Shown here: in pieces, positions 49,224 through 60,020 of the stretch
Numbering within the stretch: the first letter of the stretch is position 1
Layout: each line of letters begins with the position of its first letter
DNA from: Dugong dugon
Lineage: Eukaryota > Chordata > Mammalia > Sirenia > Dugongidae
Length of the DNA: 64,000 nt
Direction of reading: 5' to 3'
Assembly (NCBI GenBank): GCA_030035585.1
Contig: CM057482.1
Coordinates: forward strand, 61,260,828-61,324,827
The notes under the pieces: model-generated
Database searches by the model: none
What the model was told of the DNA's origin: nothing
The model's input: the letters and a program-made list of their open reading frames with translations, nothing else
Program-made: the position numbers and the translations under genes

Positions 49224-49288
49224 AGGTGAGTATCTTTCACATAATAGTAATCAGCCTTTCAGGACAGAGTCTTAAAGTGTCATGACAC

Positions 49289-49290
<2 letters not shown>

Positions 49291-49329
<39 letters not shown>
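49291..49329. repeat. (GT)n microsatellite
   Basis: A GT run of about 19 units just right of the L1 insertion. Confidence 0.95.
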
Positions 49330-49330
<1 letters not shown>

Positions 49331-49649
49331 ATGCCTATGTGTATGTATATATTACTAGCTTTCATATGATGAGTTCATATAATTTTCACAACACAATATT
49401 TCCACAAATGTAAATCAGAGACTGAGTATTTGAAACATATTTAACTTGTACCCAATTATCAGAAAGCCCCATTATTTTGAAAGACTGTGACAGTAATGGT
49501 AGAAAATACTCAGGCAGAAAATACACACATTCAGTGTATATGGTAAGTGTGAAATGGTAATAAACTTAATTCTAACAACATGCTGACTATTTTTAACAGA
49601 AGATATATACAGTATAGAGCCTACATGAAGGTAAAGATGGTAAAGTAAA

Positions 49650-50640
<991 letters not shown>

Positions 50641-51700
50641 ATATGTGAGAAATCACACCTGAGAAAATATAATTTATATGTATGGAACATGGATACATCT
50701 ACAAGTTTTTTGGAATTCCTGGAAAACGTAAGATATTATAGTATGATTTGATCCTATTAATGTAAAACGTGAAGAAAGCCTTCAGTATCTGTTCTCACCT
50801 AACCTCTGAGACATCACACATGGATGGCTCTTTGACTCTAAGCATAGTACCCTTTCAATTGTAGCACTCAACTTTAGATAAATATCATAATGTTATTTTG
50901 GTTCTGTTATATACAAATTGTCTTTATTACAAAATCTCACCAACACCTGGGTGTCCTGATATGAGTTTTCTTTTTATCAACTATGTTTTTAAAGTTTTTA
51001 TATTTTTTCACATTGTGATGTAGTCTCTTCTCATCTTAGAAAATTTGAATTCAACAGAAAATTACAAGGAAAATTAAAAAATCACTCAATATCCCACTAC
51101 TCTTGTTATTTTGGGTATTTCCTTTTAGCCTATTTTGGAATGCATAGCACTGGTTTGTTTTTTGTTTGTTTGTTTTTTTACAGAATTTGTGTTATACTGT
51201 ATGTGTAGTTTTGTACTGAACATTTTTTTTTTTATGTTTTTGCTATTCTCATTTGTTCTCCAGAACTGTTAGGGTCCCTGGTTGCCTGATAAGGAAACTG
51301 TTCAGAAAGTTTTATCCCAAATTCCTATCCTTCCACAAAAATGCCCCTCACAAATGGCACTGTGAGAACCAGGGTTTGCACTGAAGGAGGGCTTGACTCC
51401 TATTGGGAGACCATGCAGATTCATTCCCTGACCTAGCAGCAATGGAGCTTCTGCCCAGCACATGCCAGAGTCTGTATTTTGAGATAAAGTCCTGCTTTTG
51501 GTAATTCTGTGGTCCAGGAGAGTGTGACAGGCCAGGAGTTGAAGCAATTGCTGGTCTAGGCTGGACTGCTGGCTTCTGCTCTACCTGGGGAACATACCTG
51601 CTGCAGGGCCTGGAGGTTTATCCGGAGACATTGCTCCATTACTCCTCATAAGGCGCCTAGGAAATGGTGGTCTCAGATCCAAAAGCCTTTCTATTACACC
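50641..51700. other. Zinc-finger 3' flank; no further gene
   Basis: 50641-50880 holds a few last finger-like scraps ('aaagccttcagtatctgttc' at 50776). The rest is AT-rich and unassigned up to the transposon-like end at 51703. Confidence 0.4.
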
Positions 51701-51702
51701 CT

Positions 51703-52624
51703 CTCCTCACTTATTGACAAGGTTAGGTGCCAAAGACCAGGTAGTTATGTGAAAATCGGTGTTATGCAAAAGTGGAGGTGACCACATCATATCACAAAAC
51801 CATTGAGAATCATAGCCCAACCTACTTGACACATAACCTCCGAGGTGTTGGTGGCCACAGTGACCAGCAATGGAGTACTGAAATTCAGCAGCACGGGTTC
51901 CCCACTCCCGTGTCTCCCACCCACTGAGAGCACTCCCTGCTCAGCACAGACGACAAGAACTTCACACCCAGGGACAACTTTAGCAAGATGGTGACATCGC
52001 CCCTGACCCAGCTCACCCTGCAGGCCTTGCCACTGCAGATCTTCATGAAGGAGGAGGACTCGTGGACCAGTTCCTGCTGCCTGAGCCTGGGGGTATAGGC
52101 CTAGCTGGAGGGGTGCCACAAGGACCACATGCTGTAGTTTGAGGAGCTGACGCGCATGCTCTAGCAGAAGCAGCAGTTGGTGGAGCGGCTGCCCCTGCAG
52201 CTGGAGCAGGAGAAAGGAACCCAGCAGCCCAGCCCTAGCCTGGGTCCAGTCGCCCTTGGCACCACTGCTGCTGCTATAAAGCAGGAGAGCAGCATTGCCA
52301 AGTGCCAGCTGAGCTGGCCGCCCCAGGCCCCACATGCCCCTTCAGCCCCAGCCTGGCTGTCCCTACAGCCAACCATGCAGACACTGGTGCTCCAGCCTGT
52401 GGTAGTGAAACAGGAAGCTGGGCTGCCTGAGCCAGCACCGTTGACCGCCTCCCAGCTGCTCCTGGACCCCCAGCTGCTCCATGACATCCAGCGTTATTCT
52501 CATCTCACACCTCAGCATTCATTATTGGCAGACACATATCATTAATGCACAGAATAGTCAGGTAGTTGTTTTTTACTATTGTCATAAATGTGAAATGTCA
52601 GATAACAAGATAGTAAGTGAGGAG
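51703..52624. mobile_element. Possible DNA-transposon (MER2/Tigger-like) shell
   Basis: CTCCTCACTTA at 51703-51713 and its exact complement TAAGTGAGGAG at 52614-52624 form 11-bp inverted ends about 920 bases apart. The adjoining left sequence ('ttattgacaaggttaggtgcc', 'gtgttatgcaaaagtgg') has the flavour of the short Tigger-derived MER2 elements. Between the ends, 51845-52495 is a host gene fragment. TA is next to the right end (52625 onward 'taggtg'). The assignment is tentative. Confidence 0.5.
51845..52495 (+). pseudogene. MRTFA: MRTFA (MKL1) retrocopy fragment
   Basis: MRTFA is an actin-regulated coactivator of SRF. The fragment covers the region around its leucine zipper. VLVATVTSNGVLKFSSTGS starts near 51845, a TSPLTQLTLQALPLQIFMKE-equivalent lies near 51990-52050, and the zipper reads ELTRML then QKQQLVERLPLQLEQEKGTQQ (52146-52225). 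A Pro/Gln-rich stretch with VVVKQEAGLPEPAP follows at about 52400-52460. Exons that are separate in the parent gene are joined without introns, so it is a processed copy. The zipper contains a stop (tag in place of an Arg codon, 52161-52163), an earlier stop lies near 52097, and there are frameshifts. The RPEL actin-binding and SAP domains and the transactivation domain are absent. Confidence 0.85.
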
Positions 52625-52637
52625 TAGGTGTAGACTT

Positions 52638-52798
52638 CTCATAAAACCTCTTGCTTCGGGTGGATTCCGACCCATAGCAACCCTGGAAGACAGAGTAGAA
52701 CTGCCCCATATGGTTTCCAAGGAGTGGCTGGTGGATTTGAACTGCCGACCTTTTGGTTAGCAGCCATATCACTTAACCACGGCACCACCAGGCCTCCT
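52638..52798 (-). mobile_element. AfroSINE, minus strand
   Basis: The plus strand shows 'ggtggattccgacccatagcaacc', 'agagtagaactgccccatatggtttcc', 'gaactgccgaccttttggttagcagcc' and 'cttaaccacggcaccaccaggcctcc', the complete SINE in reverse. Confidence 0.9.
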
Positions 52799-52799
52799 A

Positions 52800-53230
52800 G
52801 AGGCCTAGCAGTTCCCTTTCAGAGTCATCCTGTGGAAATGCCTGGGCACCTTAATGGTGTCCATTGATAATAGTGATACTGGAAATAGTGAGGCTCCTAA
52901 CAGTGTCAGTGTACAACACGGAGTTTTCAATGAATGCCTGGCTACACATCGGAATATTGTACTGCCAGTAAAAGGCTTTGTTGAGAAAAATGTAGTCCAC
53001 AGGAGGAGACGCCGTCATAGCTTATTGCTGTTTGAAATGCAGGGTATAAAATAGTGTGTATATGATGGTGGTAGTTTTAGAAAACATTTATATATGCAGA
53101 CAAACCAACTTGTACGGAAGTTCCATCCTAGAACTTTAATAGGGATTCTCTTGCAAAGGGAAGACTGAGTTATTTCTTTACTCATTTTGCTTTTTTCTAT
53201 ACTCATTGTTCATTACTCATGTAAATTTTT
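52800..53230. other. No gene supported
   Basis: A 66-codon frame (52854-53054) lacks any recognisable domain. Nothing else is seen. Confidence 0.4.
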
Positions 53231-53234
53231 AAAT

Positions 53235-53800
53235 TGAAAAATAGTAATTCACTTTTGGAGTGTACAGCAATATGAATTTTGACAAATATCTCAAGTCATA
53301 TCACCAATACCACAATGAAAGTACAGAACAGTTCTCTTCCCTCCAAAAAAAATTGCCTTGTGCAGCCCCTTTTTACTCAAACTTTCCCCTCGACATGAAT
53401 CCCTGGCACGTCCTTATACATGTCATTCAGTATGTAGCTTTTAGATTCTGGCTCCTTGCATTTAGCGTAATGCATTGGAAAGTTCATCCATTTGATGAAA
53501 GTATCGATAGTTTGTTCTTTTTAAGTGTTGTGTAGTGTTCCATTGTATACACGTATCTCAGTTTGTGTTTTTACCAGTGGAAGAACATTTGAGTTGTTTC
53601 CTGTTTTTATGAATAAAACAGCTATAAGCATTAATGCACGGTTTTTTATACGAACATTAGCTTTCATTTTTCTCACTTATATCCCTCTGTGGGATTGCTG
53701 TGTCTTATGGTAGCTGTATGTTTACCTTTATATGAAACTGCCAATCTGCTTTTCAAATGGGCTGCGCAATTTTGTATCCCACCAAGTGATGTACAATTCC
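53235..53800 (-). mobile_element. Antisense old L1 3' region
   Basis: Antisense L1 3' UTR words: 'ccctggcacgtccttatacatg', 'tccattgtatacacgtatc', 'gttgtttcctgtttttatgaataaaacagctat' and 'gtgggattgctgtgtcttatggtagctgta'. Heavily diverged. Confidence 0.75.
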
Positions 53801-54589
53801 ACTTGCTGCTGGCATCTGGAGAGGTTGCTTTCTGGAGGAATTTAGCACACTTCTCATTGCTACTTGCTTCAGAGGAGGAAGTTTGGATGGGAAGTTCTCC
53901 TGACAGGCAGCCTTGCATTTGCTGAGAAGAGGGTGTAGGGTGTAGCATCTGGATTAGGCCACAAGCCCAAGTATATGGGATTCCAGGCTACGGCCACCAC
54001 TGCCTAAATCAAGAGCTGGAGGAAACTTGCAGTGTCCAAATGCCATGCCCTTCAGGAACCCAGCACCAGAAAACCCACATGCAGCAAAGTAGGGACAAAA
54101 GTGCCCCCTCCAGGAGCCTGGCAAATGATCACATGGGAACAAGAAAGGAAATTCCCTTCTTTATCCAGTGTCCTCCATTGTCATCCATACACTGGTAACT
54201 GGTCAAGAAGAAATATGAGGCCCAGCTCCATAATCACAAAGCAAGCAAAAACTGGTTATCTGCAGCAGAAGCAATAAATGGATAACAAGAAAAATGGTCA
54301 AAGCATGGCTTTGTATTAAGTTGGTTTTCTCTGAGTGACAAACCAGCTCCTAGCAACACCTAGGCTTAGTTCTTGGTCCTCAACCTGCTTGCCCTTAAAC
54401 ACCTGTCTCTGTGTCTGTCTACTGATGATACTAACTTTAAATGTCTTCTCTGACATCAAGTGCAAGGCCAGTTCTTGTGACTAACCACCTAGTCCAAGGT
54501 CTGATCTCACAGTTAAAGGGCACAGTCCTCTAGCCTTCCCCATCTGCCCAACTCTTCAGACACTGACCACAGGTTTGAGGGTTCCCAGG
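53801..54589. other. No gene or recognised repeat
   Basis: About 800 bases of mixed composition. The frames present show no family features. Confidence 0.45.
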
Positions 54590-55110
54590 GCCACGCAGAC
54601 TTCCAACCAACAGGCGAAAGTTTAGAGATTCCCCTACCCCTCAGGTTCAATAATTTGCTAGAATGACTCAAAATTCAGGAAGTGCTGTACTTATAATGAC
54701 ATAGGATACAAATCAGGCCCACCATAAAGAAGAGATACACAGGGTGAGGTTTGAAGAGGTTGCAAATGTGGAGCTCCCATGTCACAAGGATGCTTGCACC
54801 CTCTCTTCCCCCATGCATAGACATATATTACCAACCAGGAAGCTCACCTGAGCTTCAGTGTCCAATGTTTTTATTGGGGTTTCATTACTTAGGCATGAGT
54901 GATTGATTCACTTGTCACATGATTGAACTCATAATCTAGTCCCATCTCCCCCGGAGTTTGGGTAGACATAGTGTTGATAACACATGGTGGCCTTTTGAGC
55001 CCCATATACATTGAGTCACTTCTTTAGGATATGCTATACAGTATGCTCTGAAGTCATCCATTAACATCCGAAACATTCCAGTCATTCTGGAAGTTCTCTA
55101 TATAAACTAA
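54590..55110. mobile_element. LTR, same family as 10960-11350
   Basis: 'gggttcccagggcc', 'caggttcaataatttgctagaatgactca', 'ggatacaaatcaggccc', 'gaagagatacacagggtgagg', 'ccaaccaggaagctcacctgagc' and 'ttcattacttaggcatgagtgattgattcac' make up an ERV-L type LTR pattern. The early part aligns with 11010-11130. The ends are not resolved. Confidence 0.6.
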
Positions 55111-55159
55111 CTTTTTACCACACAGGATTGCTTTCCTCTTTCCCTATCTTAAGGTGAAA

Positions 55160-55395
55160 AATACTGCTCACTAGCATCAGGAAAGATCAGGTACTAGAAA
55201 AGGACATCATGTATGGGAAAGTGGAGGGTCAGCAAAAAACAAAGGAGACCCTCAATGAGAAGTATTGACATGATAGCCACAACAATGGACTAAAACATAA
55301 CCATTATGAAGATAGTGCAGGACTTCAGTGTTTCTGTTATACAAAAGTTCACCATGAGGCAGAGTGGACTTGACAGCAACTAATAATATGTATCA
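55160..55395 (+). mobile_element. RTE LINE 3' end, strongly diverged
   Basis: It contains 'aaggacatcatgtatgggaaagtggagggtcagcaaaa' and ends 'gcagagtggacttgacagcaactaataa', the RTE terminus with many changes. It is one of the older copies. Confidence 0.8.
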
Positions 55396-55633
55396 GGGTT
55401 TTACATGAATTAACTCAGTTACCATTAACCCAGTTAATCCTCAGCAATCTCTTTAAGACAACTTCTGTTGTCTCATTGTATAAGTCCTAGATGTTGCAAA
55501 ACTAGTATATTACAAGGACAGATCAGGATTCAAGCCAAGACCTTGGGTGGACCATGCTGTCTTTATTGATGTGCTCCAAGTGCCAGAAGCTCTAGACTCA
55601 AAATAAATCAAGGCACTCTCATCTCTGGGTGTA

Positions 55634-57265
55634 AAAGATCCAAAAAGAAAGTCTTGCCCTCATGACTAGAGATGGTGACTATAACCAACTAGGGTTTTTA
55701 TAAAAAGAATTGGTCAATGTTCAAACATTTCAGGAGGTAACATATGATCAGGAACCAATGGTACTGAAGGAAGAAGTCCAAGCTGCACTGCAGGCATTGG
55801 TAAAAAACAAGGCTCCAGGAATTGATGGACTACCAATTGAGATGTTTCAACAAACGGATGCAGTGCTGGAAGTATTCATTTGTCTATGCCAGGAAATTTG
55901 GAAGACAGCTACCTGACCAACTGACTGGAAGACATCCATATTTATGCCTATTCCCAAGAAAGGTGATCCAACCGAATTCAGAAATCATCGAACAATATCA
56001 CTGATATCACATGCAAGCAACATTTTGCTGAAGATCATTCAAAAGAGGCTGCAGCAGTATATTGACAGGCAACTGCTAGAAATTCAAGCTGGATTTAGAA
56101 GACGGCATGGAACAAGGGCTATTATTGCTGATGTCAAATGGATCCTGGCTGAAAGCAGAGAATACCTGAAAGATGTTTGCCTGTTTTTTATTGACTATGC
56201 TAAGTAAGGCACTCGATGTGTGGATCATAACAAATATGGTTAACATTGCAGAGAATGGGAATTCTGGAAAACTTAACTGTGCTCATGAGGAATCTGTAAA
56301 TGAATCAAGAGGTAGTCGTTCAAACAGAACAAGGGAATACTACATTGTTTAAAGTCAGGAAAGGTGTGCTTCAGGATTATATCCTTTCACCATACTTATC
56401 CTAGCTGTTTGCTGAGCAAATAATCTGAGAAGCTGGACTATATGAAGAATGGGTAATCAGGATTGCAGGAAGACTCATTAGCAACCTGTGTTATGCAGAT
56501 GACACAACCTTGCTTGCTGAAAGTGAAGAGGACTTGAAGAAGATGACGATCAAAGACCACAGCCTTCAGTATAGATTATATCTTAACTCAAAACAAAAAT
56601 CCTCACAACTGGACTGACAAGCAACATCATGATAAATGGAGAAAAGATTGAAGTTGTCAAGGATTTCATTTTACTTGGATCCACAATCAACACCCATGGA
56701 AGCAGCAGTCAAGATATCAAAAGATGCATTGCACTGGGCAAATCTGCTGCAAAAGACCTCTTTAAAGTGTTGAAAAGCAAAGATGTCACCTTGAAGACTA
56801 AGGTGCACCTGACCCAAGCCATAGTGTTTTCATTTGCCTCATAGGCAATTGAAAGCTGGACAATCAGTAAGGAAGACCGAAGAATTGATGCCTTTGAATT
56901 GTGGTGTTGGCGAAGAATATTGAGTATACCATGGACTGCCAAAAGAACAAACAAATCTGTCTTGGAAGAAGTACAAGCAGAATGCTCCTTAGAAGCAAGG
57001 GTGGCAAGACTACGTGTTACATACTTTGGACATGTTATCAGGAGAGATCAGTCCCTAGAGAAGGACATCATGCTTGGTAAAGTAGAGGGTCAGCGAAAAA
57101 GAAGAAGATGCTCAACGAGGTGGATTGACACAGTGGCTGCAACAATGGGCTCAAGCATAAAGATTGTAAGCATGGCGCAGGACCGGCAGTGTTTAGTTCT
57201 GTTGTGCATAAGGTCGCTATGAATCGCAACTGGCTCGATGGCACCTAACCACAACAACAGAGTTT
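55634..57265 (+). mobile_element. RTE LINE, 5' end at the start of the RT region
   Basis: The copy begins at 'ccaaaaagaaagtcttgcc', just at the point where the RTE at 5125 carries the 57-base insertion, and includes that insertion (55651-55706). The RT follows: KNKAPGIDGLPIEMFQQTD, PIPKKGDPTEFRNHRTISL, ILLKIIQKRLQQYIDR, and YADD-equivalent at about 56493. The C-terminal domain is open for 107 codons at 56899-57222 (RVTYFGHVIRRDQSLEKDIM, WIDTVAATMGSS). It ends 'gatggcacctaaccacaacaac'. Frameshifts near 55915 and 56205 break the RT. This is a relatively young copy. Confidence 0.9.
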
Positions 57266-57309
57266 TTTATAGAATGGAAGCACCCACTGGAGGAAAATGA
57301 ACCCTATTG

Positions 57310-57850
57310 CCTACCTGCGCAACTAGCTCCGCCCACCAAATCTGGTCCCGTCCACAGCCCCGCCTTCAGTTTTGGTTGCAGCCACCGCCAGCCTGGTCCC
57401 CACCTAGGGCCCAACTGCATCTCGAAGGCAGGGAAATAGCTTTTAGCATTCCCAGCTGGAATAAGCTGCCGCAGGAACCCGTCTCCCCAACCTCCAGTAT
57501 GTTCGCTGGCGGTACAGGAAGTGAAAGTGCATGCCCGCCAGCCCGGCGGCCGTTTAACTTGGGTTTCCAGTCCTGTCTAAGTTTTTGCAGATCTCGGCGT
57601 CTGCCCAGTCCACGTGGAGCCGTGAGGGAGCGGGAGGGTCTGAAGGGGCAGGTGCGGGGTCAGAGGGCATGGTCCCAGGCCCGGCGGTGCGCATTCTCGG
57701 CCACTCCTTCCTCCCGAGGAAGCTCTGCAGCCCCTCAGAGCACGGTCGGCTCAGTCCGCGCCAGTCAGGGCCTCTGACGCAGGGGCCGTCCGGAGCGTTG
57801 GTCCTTTGTGGAAGAGAAGGGACAGGGAGTGTGGTCAGAACGCATTCGGC
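57310..57850. promoter_or_regulatory. CpG-rich, promoter-like stretch
   Basis: I counted about 22 CpG in 57541-57840, clearly above background. A palindromic E-box CCACGTGG sits at 57610-57617, and GC-box-like 'ctccgccc' and 'ccccgcc' occur at 57328-57364. The open frames through it (57307-57777, 57585-57926) are composition-driven and show no domain. Given the zinc-finger gene remains 7 kb to the left, a first exon of a related gene continuing outside the window is one possibility. A CpG-rich retrocopied 5' UTR is another. Confidence 0.55.
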
Positions 57851-57889
57851 GAATCCTTTCCATCTGCTGTGCTTTGTGCTTTACCAGTG

Positions 57890-58083
57890 GGCGTGGAGTC
57901 TACTCCTACTCATAGCGAACATATAGGACAGAGTAGAGCTGCCCCATAGGGTTTCCAAGGGTATAATCCTTACAGAAGCAGGCTTCCACATCTTTCTTCT
58001 GGGGAGCCTCTGGTGGGTCCAGCTGTCGACCTTTCAGTTAGTAGACGATCTCGTTAACCACTGCGCCACCAGGGCTCCTTACC
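57890..58083 (-). mobile_element. AfroSINE, minus strand
   Basis: The plus strand reads 'ggcgtggagtctactcc', 'acagagtagagctgccccatagggtttccaagg', 'gtcgacctttcagttagtagacg' and 'ctcgttaaccactgcgccaccagggctcc'. It is well preserved, including the CpG in 'actgcgccacc', so it is among the younger SINEs here. Confidence 0.9.
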
Positions 58084-58729
58084 TCTACTCTTTAAAAGCC
58101 TGCAGAGCATTTGTGTCCTTTCTCCAGAATGAAAATCCTCTCTGTCGTTTGGGTCACGGACACTCTGGCCCCAGCATCGAGTTGTTCTCACTGACCTGGC
58201 GATTCTGGCCTATTCCAGTGAACACAAGGTGAAATTGTTTTCACTGTGGGTATGTTATTGGCTGTAAAATCCCACCACCCGCTCCAGTTTGGCACGCACC
58301 ACACACCTTTGTTTCTATGCTTCAGCCACCCCTTTCACAGGTCATGGATGATACTGGATTCTCTGCTGACTCGGATTTACACACACATTTCCCACCTGCA
58401 GTAGTCTCTCAGACCTCTCCCCACGCCATCAACCAGGCCCAACCACGCTAGTAGCTAAATTCTACCAAATCTATGAACCTTATTGTAAATACCTTTCCCT
58501 TAGAAGCCATCTAACCTGTCCCTCAGGTTAGGTCTTTTCATTTACAGGCTCTCAGATGTCCAGAAATTTCATTATTTATTAAAATTGTCTTCCATGCTAG
58601 ACTGTAATACCTATGGGCAGGCCTTATGGACCTTTTTGTTTATCTTCTGCTTGGCCTGACATGCTGCTTGCTCCTTGAAGGCTGTCCAGGGAAAAGTTAA
58701 CCCAGCAGGCCTGGGTTGCTAACATGCTG
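58084..58729. other. No gene seen
   Basis: About 650 bases of spacer between the SINE and the ERV LTR. Nothing recognised. Confidence 0.45.
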
Positions 58730-59570
58730 TAATTTCAGAAGAAAGGCTTGCCTTTAGGAGTGATGTTCAGCCTGCCCCTGGGAGGTGAGCTCTGAGCCCT
58801 TGGAATATTCTGATAAGAGTGCTTTTGTGTGCCTGAAGCCTTGTGCCATACTGTTTGACAAGATAGTTTATGCTGACAATGTAATTTATGGTGAAGGTCT
58901 GTTTTTGCTTTTGGGGGATCTGGGTAGCTTAGATCAGTCACATGAGGACTGCATGCCTATGTGACTGACCACCCAATTAAAACCCTGAACACCAATGAGA
59001 TGGGCAATAGCTAGATGATGGCCTAATAGGGCTAGACTAGACATTCTGACTTCCTCATTCTAGTTCCAGGAGAAACTGTCAGAATGAAAAAGAAGGAGCT
59101 GGGGGCAAATACTGGACAAAAGCAGTCTGAGGTGCCCGTGCAGGCGCAGAACAATGTACACATGCGCAAAGAACCTCAACTTGTCCTCCTGGTGTCTTAT
59201 TACAGAGATTTCACCAACATGGGGCGGGAAGAGAGCTGGGAGGAGCTAAGCCGCTATTTTCCTTTCACCTTGGCCATTTTGTGAACCCTGAATCTCAGTG
59301 TGTCTGCACTGACCTGATGACAACGATATCATCAAAGAAGTTGTCCACCAATCCTGATAGACCACATTCCTGAACACGCCCTGAAGAAAAGCCCCCTACT
59401 CTGCTTTCCTTCCCATATAAACCCCTGTGCCTGCCTAGGGGAGCTATCTTGGCAACCCAGGTCCCGGTGTGCTCCTTTGCTTGGCCAACCAAATAAAGCT
59501 TTCTTCTTTCGTTTTCAACCAGACTGTGCCTCAGTGTTGTGCTGAGAAGAAGAGGTCTGGGAACATATTT
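58730..59570 (+). mobile_element. Class I ERV LTR
   Basis: An LTR-like unit with a TATA box (catataa, 59414-59420), about 75 bases before a poly-A signal (aataaa, 59492-59497) and a T/C-rich R-U5 ('ttcttctttcgttttcaacc'). It is followed by leader sequence with a splice donor and a gag start. The left boundary is approximate. The order is that of a gammaretrovirus-like (class I) LTR. Apart from its TATA and poly-A boxes I cannot name regulatory sites. No second LTR is visible in the window. Confidence 0.7.
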
Positions 59571-60020
59571 GGGTGAGCCAGACAGGAGGCAACTGCTCAG
59601 TGCTCAGGGTGCACCAGTCCTGACCCGAAGAGGACCTCAGCAGCTGGCAACGGGACTGCTTGTTCTGTCTGGGCACCTCTTCAGACTCTGGGCAGACATG
59701 CTCCGAACCCAATGCCAACTCCAGAAAGCAAGGGAAGAAATCTGCAGTAATCAGGTAAGTGCTATTTCTGGTGGATTTGAATCCTGGAAGGTCCATAAGG
59801 TGGTCTATGGTAGATAGGACTAGACCCCTGCCATCTGGTGGGTGCCCCTCTGGGTTGAGGGAGCATCCTTCTGTCGAGCATATCTGGAATACCAGTGTTG
59901 TTTTGTTTGTCTGTCGTTATGTGAGTGTGTAGCAATAAGAAACATGGGTAATACTAAAAGCATTTCTGAGTGTTCACCCTTAGGGTATATTTTAAAGAAG
60001 TGGGATAAATTTGGCTATGA
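59571..60020 (+). mobile_element. Class I ERV leader and gag start
   Basis: After the LTR, an untranslated leader contains a strong splice donor (cag|gtaagt, 59752-59760). It reaches a gag-like start codon at 59944 with MGNTKS and the Gly-2 of a myristoylated matrix protein, then about 26 codons of matrix-like sequence (PLGYILKKWDKFGY). At about 60020 an RTE interrupts it. The frame is already open upstream from 59842. Gag would form the virus core; only its first fragment exists here. Confidence 0.7.

Noticed and set aside
51787..52487. 182- and 108-codon minus-strand frames
   Set aside because: Complement of the MRTFA fragment; Leu/Gln-rich text arises from CAG/CTG-rich coding sequence read backwards.
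52854..53054. 66-codon frame ending in an Arg-rich stretch
   Set aside because: Short, without relatives that I recognise, no splice or promoter context.
57307..57926. 156- and 113-codon frames in the second GC-rich stretch
   Set aside because: No recognisable domain, overlapping in two registers, and in a promoter-like composition; not supported as a gene.
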